Notes under the pieces: generated by a model
Told to the model about the DNA's origin: nothing
The model's database searches: none
What the model saw: only the letters and a program-made list of their open reading frames with translations
Assembly: GCA_030950585.1 (NCBI GenBank)
Contig: JAUZRG010000018.1
Coordinates: 1 to 64,000, forward strand
From: Mariprofundaceae bacterium
GTDB lineage: Bacteria > Pseudomonadota > Zetaproteobacteria > Mariprofundales > Mariprofundaceae
Length of the DNA: 64,000 nucleotides
Direction of reading: 5' to 3'
Shown: positions 37,276-46,546 of the stretch, one piece after another
Layout of the letters: each line of letters starts with the position of its first letter
Numbering within the stretch: the first letter of the stretch is position 1
Translations under genes and position numbers: made by a program

Positions 37276-38096
37276 AGCAAGCAATTCAATGTATCAGTGC
37301 AGTTGCACAGCTCACATTTCTGGATGGTCTGCGTAAACAGACTTTGCTTGGCTTGATTGTTTTAGCCTTACTTTTGGAATGTTCGGGTATTTTCTTCATG
37401 GACTTCTTTGGTCACGATATTGGACGTGCCAGTAGTGACTTTTTACTTTCAGTGATTTGGCTAGCTGGTTTGGTTTTTTTGTTTTTTCATGCTGTGCAGA
37501 CGATTGCTTTAAGTGAAGAAAGAAAAAGTATTTACATGATTTTATCACGTCCGATCTCTCGCTCTCAGTATGTGCTCGGTACCTTTATTGGTTTGGCTTC
37601 GTTGTTGTTGATTTTGCAAGCTTCTTTGGGTGTGGTGGCGTGGTTTTCTCTTCTGTGGATTAAGACTCAGCTAGATGTGCAATACTTCGCTGTCTTTAAT
37701 CACGGCTATTTTGTTTTAAGCTTATTTGGTTTAATGCTGATGCAGTGTTGTGTGTTGGCTATCATTATGCTTTTTTGTGGTATGTTGAGAGGCTCTTTCT
37801 TGGTCTTGATGATGAGTATTGCCTATTATTTTATTTGTTCGAGTATTCCTGTAGTCTTGGAAGCGGTGAAACAGCAAATATCCAGTGTTCAAGAGGGTGA
37901 TAATTTTTATTATCTGTTACAAGGCCTTGCTTTAATCTTTCCAGATTTTTCTCGTTTAGATTTTAAAGATGCTATCTTAGAAATGAATCCAAGTTTGGTG
38001 GCTGTTGATACTGTTTCAGCTTTCGTGTTGAGTGCTCTGTATCTAGTCATTGTGTTGACGTGTGCTTGCTACCTTTACTCACGCCGAGATTTATAA
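37272..38096 (+). CDS. ABC-2 type permease
   Basis: This 274-residue integral membrane protein has about six hydrophobic segments (about 22-45, 57-78, 100-130, 135-165, 170-190, 245-268). The SRPISRSQYVLGTFIGL segment before the third helix is typical of ABC-2 permeases. It is coupled to the ATPase gene (ATGA) and shares one base with the next start (TAATG). The substrate is unknown. Confidence 0.85.
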   Translation: MKQAIQCISAVAQLTFLDGLRKQTLLGLIVLALLLECSGIFFMDFFGHDIGRASSDFLLSVIWLAGLVFLFFHAVQTIALSEERKSIYMILSRPISRSQYVLGTFIGLASLLLILQASLGVVAWFSLLWIKTQLDVQYFAVFNHGYFVLSLFGLMLMQCCVLAIIMLFCGMLRGSFLVLMMSIAYYFICSSIPVVLEAVKQQISSVQEGDNFYYLLQGLALIFPDFSRLDFKDAILEMNPSLVAVDTVSAFVLSALYLVIVLTCACYLYSRRDL

Positions 38097-38908
38097 TGTG
38101 GCGTTTCTTGTTTTTTTTGATGTTTTGCCTCTATATTTCTTTGGCTTTATTGCAAGGTGATAAGAAAACCCTCAAAGAGGTGAAGCTGGAAAACACCATG
38201 CCGATTGGTCTACATCAAGTTGTTTCATCTTATGCCAGACAGCTTTTTGCTGATGCTATTTATATAAAAGTAGTCGTTTTTTTAGGTTCAAAACCTTTGC
38301 CGAAAGTTGATGATTATAAAAATAATTTATACCAACATTTTTTAGTGATACAGGCTTTGCACCCCCAGTTGATAGATATGTATTATTTGAGTGAGTCTTC
38401 GCTGTCATGGGTATCAAAAGCCGATACATTGCGGGTCAATGAGTTGATGTCCGTGGGTATGGCGAAAAAAACAGAAGAGTGGTTGTTGTATTTTTTTAAA
38501 GGTTTTAATGAGTTTTATTACCTCCAAGAGCCCGCTGAAGCAGCGAGAACGCTGTATGCTTCATCAGCTATTGAAAGTACACCATTGTGGTTGGGAAGTC
38601 TGGCAACTGTGTTGGCGGCTAAAGGTGGTGAGTTGCGTGCTGGTTTATCGTGGTTGAAAGTGATGTGGGGTAGTGAGACGGATGTAGATCAGAAGAAACG
38701 CTATGCTAGGGATATAGTAACTTTTGAAAAAGCTTTGCTTATTCAAGTGGCTTTAGAGCATTTTAAAGGCATTCATCAAGTGTGGCCAGAGTCTCTCAGT
38801 GAACTTGTTCCAGATTTTTTGGTTGAGTTACCTGTGATTAAAGGTGATCAATATGACTTATCGTATGCTAATGAACAATTACGCTTGTTGCGACCCAAGA
38901 GAAAGTAG
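38096..38908 (+). CDS. Unknown membrane-anchored protein of the pilin-ABC cluster
   Basis: I do not recognise this 270-residue protein. It has one N-terminal hydrophobic segment (residues 2-19, WRFLFFLMFCLYISLALL) and a mostly helical periplasmic body with TPR-like spacing (EPAEAARTLYASSAIES, LRAGLSWLKVMW). The end, QVWPESLSELVPDFLVELP, resembles tails in proteins that associate with pseudopilins. I chose ATG at 38096, overlapping the permease stop by one base. It holds the place that an accessory protein such as PilG would have. It overlaps the next gene by about 56 bases. Confidence 0.7.
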   Translation: MWRFLFFLMFCLYISLALLQGDKKTLKEVKLENTMPIGLHQVVSSYARQLFADAIYIKVVVFLGSKPLPKVDDYKNNLYQHFLVIQALHPQLIDMYYLSESSLSWVSKADTLRVNELMSVGMAKKTEEWLLYFFKGFNEFYYLQEPAEAARTLYASSAIESTPLWLGSLATVLAAKGGELRAGLSWLKVMWGSETDVDQKKRYARDIVTFEKALLIQVALEHFKGIHQVWPESLSELVPDFLVELPVIKGDQYDLSYANEQLRLLRPKRK

Positions 38909-39359
38909 GTCAGGCTTTACTTTGGTAGAGTTATTAATCGTTGTGTCCATTATTGGTTTGCTTGCAACACTTGCTCTTCCTGCTTTTAGTTCTTTTAGAA
39001 GTAGAGCCTATGATACCTCAGCATTGTCGCATTCACACACGATGATAACATTTGAAGATGGTTATTTTGTGGATCATATGAACTATGTAGTTTTGCCTCC
39101 AGTCATAGGTTCGCCAGTTCCTCCACATCCTATGGCTAGATATGGTGCGCCTGCTCAAGTAGGTTTTCAATTGGGTGTGCCTAAACCTGGGACCCTGGTC
39201 TGTTATGTGGGGCATGCACATGGCAGTCGTTATTTTGCTGTGAGTCGAACGGCTGGAACCTTAACGATGTTTCGTAAGGTAGCGAATCCTGCATTGGCAG
39301 CAACGTCGGCTCCGGTCGATAAGCTGTTAGATAATCAATGGGGTCCTCCTGTTCAATAG
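38853..39359 (+). CDS. Second type IV pilin-like protein, paralogue of the major pilin
   Basis: This prepilin of about 168 residues has GFTLVELLIVVSIIGLLATLALPAF, mature Glu5 intact. Leader length depends on start: ATG 38853 (21 residues, AAGGTG six bases upstream, preferred), 38865 or 38871. All lie inside the preceding gene. Downstream, FEDGYFVDHMNYV and VGHAHGSRYFAVSRTAGTL echo the same positions of the pilin at 35728, suggesting duplication. It could be a minor or alternative pilin in the ABC cluster. Confidence 0.87.
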   Translation: MTYRMLMNNYACCDPRESRSGFTLVELLIVVSIIGLLATLALPAFSSFRSRAYDTSALSHSHTMITFEDGYFVDHMNYVVLPPVIGSPVPPHPMARYGAPAQVGFQLGVPKPGTLVCYVGHAHGSRYFAVSRTAGTLTMFRKVANPALAATSAPVDKLLDNQWGPPVQ

Positions 39360-39360
39360 A

Positions 39361-39447
39361 CAGTGGATGAGTTTAGCTTTAGCTTGCCGCGCCTGAAAAA
39401 CCTTGCTCCGCTTAGGGGCGTGCTTATGTACACCAAAAGGATGAATA
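39361..39447 (+). promoter_or_regulatory. Possible autoregulatory leader of the rpsF operon
   Basis: The 87 bases before rpsF contain a GC-rich segment around GCGCC...GGGGCG with an inner CTCCGCT. S6:S18 leaders in many bacteria fold into a helix with a conserved CCG bulge that binds the S6:S18 dimer. The CCG and location fit, but the fold drawn by eye is imperfect. AAAAGGATG is the rpsF ribosome binding site. Confidence 0.35.
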
Positions 39448-39448
39448 A

Positions 39449-39961
39449 ATGTATTACGAAACAGTGTTTGTTATTAACCCTGATGTCTCTCAGGAAAATG
39501 CACAGCAATTAACTGATCAGTTTGTAGAACGTGTTGAACAGGCCGCTGGCCGTATCGTTCGCCGTGAATATTGGGGTAACCGTCAGTTAGCCTATAGTAT
39601 TCAAAAACGTAAACGTGGTCATTATATCTTGTTGATCACAGATGGTTCTGCCAAATCTGTGGCTGCTCTTGAGCAAGCGATTCGTCTTGAAGAACGTATC
39701 ATGCGTTTCTTGACGGTTCAGTTGAATGAGCTTCCTACAGCTGCATCACCATTGATGCGTACTGAAACGAAAGCTGCTGAAGAAGTTGAAAGCAGTGAGT
39801 CAGATAAAGCTGAAGAGAAAACTGAAGAAGCTAAAGATGGCGAATCAGATAAAGTTGAAGAAAAAACAGAAGAAGCTGTTGTGGTAACTGAAGCTGAAGA
39901 AGCCGTTGTGGCACCTGAAGCTAAAGAAGCTGTTGTGGTAACTGAAAGTAAAGAAGGCTGA
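39449..39961 (+). CDS. rpsF: 30S ribosomal protein S6 with long acidic tail
   Basis: This protein is S6 ([14 protein letters not shown], the [18 protein letters not shown] block, [13 protein letters not shown]) for about residues 1-100. It then continues with an acidic tail of about 60 residues built from near repeats of SDKxEEKTEEA and of VVVTEAEEA. Usual S6 is about 95-135 residues, so the tail is unusual. S6 binds S18 on the 30S platform; rpsR follows. Confidence 0.97.
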   Translation: MYYETVFVINPDVSQENAQQLTDQFVERVEQAAGRIVRREYWGNRQLAYSIQKRKRGHYILLITDGSAKSVAALEQAIRLEERIMRFLTVQLNELPTAASPLMRTETKAAEEVESSESDKAEEKTEEAKDGESDKVEEKTEEAVVVTEAEEAVVAPEAKEAVVVTESKEG

Positions 39962-39971
39962 GGGAATAATC

Positions 39972-40301
39972 ATGACAGAAGAAAAAAAAGCTGTAGAAAC
40001 AACTACCTCAGAAACACGCACAGAGCGTCCTACTGAGCGCCCTACTGAACGTCCTGCTCCACGTCGTACACAACGTCGTTTTGTTCGTCGTCGTAAATAT
40101 TGTAAGTTTTGTGCAGATAAAACATTGCATGCAGACTATAAAGATCCAGACAACTTGCGCCCTTTCATCACAGAGCGCTATAAAATCCTTCCTGCTCGTG
40201 TAACAGGCACATGTGCGAAGCACCAACGTCAATTAACCACTGCGATTAAGCGTTCGCGTGTTATTGCGTTGTTGCCATTTACACCTTTACATCATAACTA
40301 A
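39972..40301 (+). CDS. rpsR: 30S ribosomal protein S18 with extended N terminus
   Basis: The core of S18 is clear ([55 protein letters not shown]). It is 109 residues instead of about 75 because of an N-terminal extension with TERP repeats ([21 protein letters not shown]), basic in its second half. It is 10 bases after rpsF. Confidence 0.97.
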   Translation: MTEEKKAVETTTSETRTERPTERPTERPAPRRTQRRFVRRRKYCKFCADKTLHADYKDPDNLRPFITERYKILPARVTGTCAKHQRQLTTAIKRSRVIALLPFTPLHHN

Positions 40302-40314
40302 TACTTACCTTTAG

Positions 40315-41280
40315 ATGAGTCAGCGCTCATTGCCGCGTGGGATTGAAGCGATTCTAGCGAATCGCTTCAGTTCTGCGTTGTTAGTTGTCATGTTTTTTGC
40401 TGGTGCAGTATGGTCTCCTATATTGTTGGCTGGTTTTATGCCGATGTTATCGGGTATGGTGATTGTGTCGTTGCATGTGTTAACAATGGCTTTGATCTGC
40501 TGTATTCTTTATGGTGGCGGTTCTCGTTATGGTTTAGAGGTTGGGTTAATCGCAACAGCAGTTGTGTTTGTTGCTTTTAGTTTCAATCAACTTCTTAGCC
40601 TTAGTTTTTTGGTGTTTTATGTGCTGATTCCTTTGATGGCTTCCTCTTTCATCATGATGAAAGATGGCTTAAATCGAAGTCTTATGCTGATTGTGACAAG
40701 TTGTTGTGTTTTATTGGTGATGGTTGCTCTTTTTGGTGACTTAGCCAATGATATAAAACAATTGGTTACATGGCAATTTGAGATGATGTCTCAAATGAAA
40801 ATGGCAACGGAGATGCAGGACTTAATACCAAAAATAAAATCTATGTTGGAACTTGTTTTGCCTGCTATGTTTATGGGATTTGTTTTTTTTCTATGGACTT
40901 GGGCGATGTTGCTTGGTAGATGGTTTGCGCTAAGGTACCAGTTTTATGTTGGTGATAAACGAAAATTAGCTTCTTTTTCGATGAGTCGAGAGTATGCTGC
41001 TTTTTTAATTGTTTTATTGTTGGCTATTTTTATATTTTCAGATGGTATATTTTATATATCTTTGAATTTATTGTTATTTGTTGCAGGACTTTTTGCTTTT
41101 CAAGGTGTCCTTATTGCTCGTGAATGGTTGAAAAACCGTCGATCCAACTTTGGTGTAGGTATGATGTATGTTGTGTTGTTGATTCAACCATTGATGCTGA
41201 TGCCTTTTGTCGTACTTGGCTTGCTTGACCTGCATTTTGATTATAGATGTTTAAAGAAAGGTATTTCTGGAGGAGAATGA
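40315..41280 (+). CDS. DUF2232 membrane protein
   Basis: This 321-residue inner-membrane protein has eight or so hydrophobic segments. It belongs with the DUF2232/YybS-type proteins that often lie between rpsR and rplI; I base this on location and topology more than on a clear motif. Function is unknown. The stop overlaps the rplI start region, with GGAGGAGA shared. Confidence 0.7.
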   Translation: MSQRSLPRGIEAILANRFSSALLVVMFFAGAVWSPILLAGFMPMLSGMVIVSLHVLTMALICCILYGGGSRYGLEVGLIATAVVFVAFSFNQLLSLSFLVFYVLIPLMASSFIMMKDGLNRSLMLIVTSCCVLLVMVALFGDLANDIKQLVTWQFEMMSQMKMATEMQDLIPKIKSMLELVLPAMFMGFVFFLWTWAMLLGRWFALRYQFYVGDKRKLASFSMSREYAAFLIVLLLAIFIFSDGIFYISLNLLLFVAGLFAFQGVLIAREWLKNRRSNFGVGMMYVVLLIQPLMLMPFVVLGLLDLHFDYRCLKKGISGGE

Positions 41281-41729
41281 TGGAACTCATTCTGTTAGAA
41301 CGTGTTGAAGGCTTAGGAAATGTTGGTGATGAAGTTACTGTGCGCTCTGGTTATGCACGTAACTATTTATTACCACAAAATAAAGCGATTTTGAGTACTG
41401 TTGGAAATCGTAAGATTTTTGAACGTCAACGTGATAATTTGGAAGAAAAACAACATACTGCAGTTGAAGAAGCTAAAAAAGCTTCTGTAGAAATGGCAGA
41501 GTTGAAACTAAATATTGAGCGTTCAACATCTGATGGTAAGCACCTTTATGGTTCAGTAAATACCACAGATTTAAGTTTACTACTTGTTGAAGCTGGTTAT
41601 AAAGTTGAACGTAGACAAATCATTTTAGATCATGCGATTAAAACAGTCGGTGATTTTGATTTTCGCGTGCGTTTGCATCCTGATGTTTTGGCTCAGGTGC
41701 CATTATCCATCATCAGCACCAATAGTTAG
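41280..41729 (+). CDS. rplI: 50S ribosomal protein L9
   Basis: This protein of about 149 residues is L9: an N-terminal rRNA-binding domain (MELILLERVEGLGNVGDEVTVRSGYARNYLLP), a long central helix, and a C-terminal domain. I chose ATG at 41280 to give the family start; another ATG is one codon earlier. GGAGGAGA is just upstream. dnaB follows with no gap. Confidence 0.97.
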   Translation: MELILLERVEGLGNVGDEVTVRSGYARNYLLPQNKAILSTVGNRKIFERQRDNLEEKQHTAVEEAKKASVEMAELKLNIERSTSDGKHLYGSVNTTDLSLLLVEAGYKVERRQIILDHAIKTVGDFDFRVRLHPDVLAQVPLSIISTNS

Positions 41730-43100
41730 TTGAGTCAAGCTGCATCCCAAAGCCTTAGGTCTCGTACACCGCCACATGCGTATGATGCTGAACGTGCGGT
41801 TTTGGGATGCCTTATGCTTGATCCTGAATCGTTGGAGTTGCTGGAGGGTGATTTACATCCTGAGCACTTTTATGTGGAAGCTAACCGGCTTGTTTTTCAA
41901 GCTATTCAAGAATTATCGCATCAAGGGCAGCCTGCCGATGCGATTACCATTAAAGATTACCTAGAGCAGCGTGCACAATTATCAAACTGTGGTGGGGAAC
42001 CTTATTTAGCTGACCTTCTTTCTGTGGTTGGTAGCGTCTCCAATATTAAAAAATATGCACAACTCGTGCGTGATCGTTCAACCATGCGGCAGTTATTGAG
42101 TGCTTGTGGTGAAATCGTCCAAGATGTCTATGATGAAAGTGAGCGTCAAGTTGCTGCACACCTTGATGAAGCTGAAAAACGTATTATGTCTATAGCTGAG
42201 CACTTTAGTCGTGATAAACCTGCTTTTAGTTCAATGAATGAATTGATGGTGGAGAGTTATCGTGAGCTTGAAGCACGTTATGCTGAGCAAAAAGAAATCG
42301 TTGGTCTTACTTCTGGTTTTAAAGATTTAGATGAAAAAACATCAGGCTTACAGCGTGGTGATTTAATTATTGTTGCAGGTCGTCCCAGTATGGGTAAAAC
42401 GGCTTTTGCGATGAACCTTGCCCGTCATGCTGCTTTTGATGTTGACGGAAAAGAAGCTGTGGCTGTCTTTTCTTTAGAAATGTCTTCTCAACAAATTGCA
42501 ATGCGGATGTTGGCAAGTGAAGCACGCATTAATATGCAAAGTTTACGTACAGGTAAGTTTTCAGCTGAAGATTGGCGAAAAATTGCCACCGCAACAGGAT
42601 CTCTTTCAGAGTCCTCCCTTTATATTGATGATACCGCAGCGATCTCTGTTTTAGAACTAAGGTCAAAGTGCCGTCGCTTGAAGCGTGAGCGTGGCTTGGC
42701 ATTGGTGGTTGTTGATTACCTGCAATTAATGAGTGGCCGTAGTAATGTTGAACGACGAGATCAAGAAATTAGTGAAATGACACGCGCCTTGAAGGGTTTA
42801 GCAAAAGAGCTAAGTGTACCCGTTGTGGTGTTATCGCAGTTGAATAGATCTTTAGAGTCTCGTGCGGATAAAAGACCGATGATGTCAGATTTGCGTGAAT
42901 CAGGTGCGATTGAACAAGATGCTGATATTATTATGTTTGTTTATCGTGATGAAGTATATAATAAGAAGCCTGAAAACGAAGGTTTAGCAGAAATTATTAT
43001 TGGTAAACAGCGTAATGGGCCAACGGGTACGGTAAAACTTACTTTTATTGGTCAGTATACACGTTTTGAAAATAATACTTCGATGATGGAACGTGATTAA
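41730..43100 (+). CDS. dnaB: Replicative DNA helicase DnaB
   Basis: This 456-residue helicase has the N-terminal dimerisation domain (PPHAYDAERAVLGCLMLDP) and a RecA-like C domain with Walker A GRPSMGKTAFAMN near residue 215, Walker B LVVVDYLQLM, and the SQLNRSLE...KRPMMSDLRESGAIEQDAD block. No intein is present. The start is TTG at 41730, directly after the rplI stop. Confidence 0.98.
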   Translation: MSQAASQSLRSRTPPHAYDAERAVLGCLMLDPESLELLEGDLHPEHFYVEANRLVFQAIQELSHQGQPADAITIKDYLEQRAQLSNCGGEPYLADLLSVVGSVSNIKKYAQLVRDRSTMRQLLSACGEIVQDVYDESERQVAAHLDEAEKRIMSIAEHFSRDKPAFSSMNELMVESYRELEARYAEQKEIVGLTSGFKDLDEKTSGLQRGDLIIVAGRPSMGKTAFAMNLARHAAFDVDGKEAVAVFSLEMSSQQIAMRMLASEARINMQSLRTGKFSAEDWRKIATATGSLSESSLYIDDTAAISVLELRSKCRRLKRERGLALVVVDYLQLMSGRSNVERRDQEISEMTRALKGLAKELSVPVVVLSQLNRSLESRADKRPMMSDLRESGAIEQDADIIMFVYRDEVYNKKPENEGLAEIIIGKQRNGPTGTVKLTFIGQYTRFENNTSMMERD

Positions 43101-43103
43101 ACA

Positions 43104-44165
43104 ATGGTACGACCAGCCATTGCTTATATTGATTGTCGAGCTTTAGCTCATAATTATCTTTTTTTACAAAAAAAATCTTACCCAGCCACAGTCGTTGCTG
43201 TGGTAAAAGCCAATGCCTATGGGCATGGTTTATCTATTATTTCCCAAGAATTATTTAAACTAGGTTGCCGTTACTTTGCTGTGACAGATGTTTCTGAAGC
43301 GGTTATTTTGCGTCAATCTCTTGGTTTTGATGTCTCTATTATTGTGTTGTCAGGTCTTTTTGACCCTTCTGAAGCAGAGCTTTGTTGTGGCTATCAATTA
43401 ACGCCTTTTATTAGTGAAGAGAGTCAGTTGTCATGGTTAGCCGCTTATCACTTTCATGCTCAAGTTTGGTTAAAGGTAAACTCGGGAATGAATCGTTTAG
43501 GCTGTGAAAATCTTCGAGAGTTGATTTATTCCTGCCAGAAGAAAGGCATTGTGGTTGAAAGTATTTGCTCTCACTTGGCTTGTGCGGATGAGCCTGAACA
43601 CCTTTTAAATCATGAGCAGGTCAGGTTTATGCAGGATTTAAAAGAGATTTTTTCTTTGCCCATGTCCTTATTGAATAGTGCAGGTATACTGAGTATGCCT
43701 CAGTTTTCCTTTGAGTTTGTTCGTCCTGGTTTGGCATTGTATGGTGTAAACCCTTTTTCATCTAAAAGTGTCTTGTCATTAAAGCCTGTTATGCATTTGT
43801 GTGCGCGAATTATGCAAATCAGGGATGTTGCAGCAGGTGCTTACATATCTTATGGTGGAAGTTTTCGGGCTACAGATAGGATGCGTATCGCACTGGTTTC
43901 CTTGGGTTATGCTGATGGCTTAGTGCGGTCACTCTCTAATTGTGGTTACGCTTCTTTTGAAGGTAATAGCTTTCCGATTGTTGGTCGGGTTTGCATGGAT
44001 TATTGTCTGTTAGATGTGGGTGATTCTCAGGTAAATGTGGGTGATGAACTGTGTTTTTTTGGTGCGTATCCTACGGCATTTGACGTTGCCGCTTTGGCTC
44101 ATACTATTAGCTACACCCTATTAACAGGTGTTGGTTCACGGGTGAAGCGCATGGTAACGCCTTAA
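43104..44165 (+). CDS. alr: Alanine racemase
   Basis: This 353-residue PLP enzyme makes D-alanine for peptidoglycan. The PLP lysine is in VVAVVKANAYGHG near residue 35; the C-terminal catalytic Tyr is in ISYGGSFRA; GRVCMDYCLLDVG is the family end motif. It begins 3 bases after dnaB and converges on mrcA, with the two stop codons overlapping. Confidence 0.97.
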   Translation: MVRPAIAYIDCRALAHNYLFLQKKSYPATVVAVVKANAYGHGLSIISQELFKLGCRYFAVTDVSEAVILRQSLGFDVSIIVLSGLFDPSEAELCCGYQLTPFISEESQLSWLAAYHFHAQVWLKVNSGMNRLGCENLRELIYSCQKKGIVVESICSHLACADEPEHLLNHEQVRFMQDLKEIFSLPMSLLNSAGILSMPQFSFEFVRPGLALYGVNPFSSKSVLSLKPVMHLCARIMQIRDVAAGAYISYGGSFRATDRMRIALVSLGYADGLVRSLSNCGYASFEGNSFPIVGRVCMDYCLLDVGDSQVNVGDELCFFGAYPTAFDVAALAHTISYTLLTGVGSRVKRMVTP

Positions 44166-46546
44166 AGTTCATCATTAAGAACGGCGTTATTACTATTACT
44201 ACTGCTATTGCTTACAGTGCTTTCTTCCATACCTTCACTCTCTAAGCTTGGTACTGGCCTTGGTTTAAATCTTGTCGGCTCTGTGCCTGAACGAAATGCC
44301 TCTAAAAAGGATCCTGCGGATGCACTTCTTGTCCGGTAGCCGCTTTTTTTATCAATAAGAACCCAAGATATGCCTTCTGGTTCTTTAAAGTCTTTAACGG
44401 GTTTGCCTTTGTGTAGAAACTGCATGGTTTCAAGCCAAATAGGTAATGCTGCTTTGCCGCCTGTTTCTCTTCGTCCTAGTGTTGAAGGTTGATCCTTTCC
44501 AACCCATACACCTGTTAAAACTTGTGGTGTAAAGCCCATGAACCATGCATCAATTTGGTCGTTGGTTGTGCCTGTTTTACCTGCGGCGGGTCGTTTCAAT
44601 GCACGAGCCCTGACACCTGTGCCATGTTGAATAACACCTTTCATCATATTCACGGTGACAAATGCAGTGGCTGCATCCACCGTTTGTTTGGCCGGCAGCA
44701 TGTGTTTGTTTAGCCCTATGACTGGATTGATGTGACAAGTTTGGCATCGGTGACCTGCAACCGCACGAATGAGGCTATGGCCTTTTCTATCTTGTACTTG
44801 TTGAACTCGGACTGGTTTCCAGTGTTGGCCTAGTGTGGCGAGTACGGTATACGATTCCGTTAGTTTTTCTAAGCTAACTTCGCTCGCACCTAGAGCGAGT
44901 GATAATTGGCGTGGAAAGCGATGCTCAAAATGAAAATTTTCAAGTGTATTTAAAAAGGTATCAATGCCGACATCTTGAAGTATCTTGATGGAAACTAAGT
45001 TACGTGAGTGTTCCAAGGCATTGCGAATAGTTACAGGACCCGCAAAATTATTTTTATAATTTTTAGGTGTCCATGTTTTGCCTTGGTTTTGCCCTGGAAA
45101 GACGAGGGGGGTGTCCATAATAATCGTTGCAGGTGTGAGGTCTTGGCTCATACCTGTAAAATATAAGAATGGTTTGAAAGATGAACCTGGTTGCCGTTTA
45201 GCTTGCTGAACGCGGTTAAATCGACCAAATTTATAATTAAAACCACCAACTTCAGCTAAAACAGTGCCTTTTTCTAAATCAATAGAAAATAAAGCTGACT
45301 CAATGGAAGGAGTTTGGCTAATTGTTGCCTTTCCCGCTTGATCGATGCGCAATAAAACTTCGTCACCGACCAACCAAGTGGAGTGTTGTTTGTTCTTTTT
45401 CCAAGACCACTTAGGTGCTTTGATTTGCCATGTTTTGATACCATCGTGAACCGTGAGTTTTTTTGCTTCGTTTCTTTGAATTAAGCCAGGGAAAATACCG
45501 TCAGAAGCAAGGCTACTTGTGCTTCGAGCCTTTTTCCATGAAGCGAATAATGCGGGCCATTTTTCTGGTTCATGGTGAGGAGGGGTGCGATAGAATTGCC
45601 GACCTTCGACATTCAAAACGCCTTTTCGTAAGGCGTGGCGCGCCACTTGCTGTGCTTCAATGGTATAAGGCGTGATGATGGTCAGGCCTTGTCGGCGTAA
45701 GTTTTCTTTACCAAATTCTTTTTCAAGTTGCTGATAAACACTGTGTCCATAAGTGTCTTCGAGCTTATTTTGTGGTAAAGGCTGAATGTTTAAAGGGGTG
45801 TTAAGTGCGTCTTCCACACTTTTTTTATCACTGAATTGAGTGATAAGCATGCGTCTTAAAACAATATCACGTCTTTCCTTGGCTAAGGAAGGATTTAAGT
45901 GAGGAGCGTATTTGCTGGGCGCTTTTGGTAAGGCAGCCAGCATCGCTGATTCGGCTAAGTTGAGCTCATCGACTGTTTTACGATAATAACGCCATGCCGC
46001 AGAACCAACACCATGAGAGCCTCGACCTAGGTAGATTTGATTGAGATATAGGTATAGGATTTCATTTTTACTAAAGGTTTGCTCGAGACGGTAGGAAAGA
46101 ATGATTTCACGGACTTTTCGTTGCCATGTTCTTTCTGGCGAGAGTAAAAAGTTTTTGACCACTTGTTGTGTGATCGTACTCGCTCCTTGAACAACCCTTC
46201 CTTGCTTGATGTTGTTGTAAAAAGCTGACAAGATACGTGCTGGATTAAATCCAGGATGTTTGTAGAATTGTTCATCCTCAGTGGTGATAAAAGCATCTTT
46301 AAGGTGTTTTGGCATGTCTTCTAGGGGAACAAGTAGCCGATGTTCGTCTGCATACTCTGCCAAAAGTTTACCATTATTATTGTAAACACGGCTTGCAAGT
46401 GGTGGGCGATAGGAAGCAATACTATCTAGTTTGGGTAGAGAGCTGGCAAAGTGTAAATAAGCTGCTGTAACGACAATCATAGCAGAAAGGGTGAGTGTGA
46501 GAGTTATTTTGAGAAAGATGATAAAAAATCGCATTGAGGCAATCAT
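44162..46546 (-). CDS. mrcA: Penicillin-binding protein 1A
   Basis: This 794-residue bifunctional enzyme has a TM anchor (about residues 9-30), a glycosyltransferase 51 domain (TTEDEQFYKHPGFNPARI with catalytic Glu, QGASTITQQVVKN), and a transpeptidase domain with SxxK in PGSSFKPFL, SRN in EHSRNLV, and KTGTTND. It ends in a Ser/Asn-rich tail. It polymerises and cross-links peptidoglycan in the periplasm. ATG at 46546 or 46534 could be the start; neither has a strong ribosome binding site. The 5' end overlaps the divergent pilin gene. Confidence 0.95.
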   Translation of the reverse strand: MIASMRFFIIFLKITLTLTLSAMIVVTAAYLHFASSLPKLDSIASYRPPLASRVYNNNGKLLAEYADEHRLLVPLEDMPKHLKDAFITTEDEQFYKHPGFNPARILSAFYNNIKQGRVVQGASTITQQVVKNFLLSPERTWQRKVREIILSYRLEQTFSKNEILYLYLNQIYLGRGSHGVGSAAWRYYRKTVDELNLAESAMLAALPKAPSKYAPHLNPSLAKERRDIVLRRMLITQFSDKKSVEDALNTPLNIQPLPQNKLEDTYGHSVYQQLEKEFGKENLRRQGLTIITPYTIEAQQVARHALRKGVLNVEGRQFYRTPPHHEPEKWPALFASWKKARSTSSLASDGIFPGLIQRNEAKKLTVHDGIKTWQIKAPKWSWKKNKQHSTWLVGDEVLLRIDQAGKATISQTPSIESALFSIDLEKGTVLAEVGGFNYKFGRFNRVQQAKRQPGSSFKPFLYFTGMSQDLTPATIIMDTPLVFPGQNQGKTWTPKNYKNNFAGPVTIRNALEHSRNLVSIKILQDVGIDTFLNTLENFHFEHRFPRQLSLALGASEVSLEKLTESYTVLATLGQHWKPVRVQQVQDRKGHSLIRAVAGHRCQTCHINPVIGLNKHMLPAKQTVDAATAFVTVNMMKGVIQHGTGVRARALKRPAAGKTGTTNDQIDAWFMGFTPQVLTGVWVGKDQPSTLGRRETGGKAALPIWLETMQFLHKGKPVKDFKEPEGISWVLIDKKSGYRTRSASAGSFLEAFRSGTEPTRFKPRPVPSLESEGMEESTVSNSSSNSNNAVLNDEL

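Noticed and set aside
40008-40232. Minus-strand frame opposite rpsR
   Set aside because: It is antisense to a clear S18 gene, with no signals.
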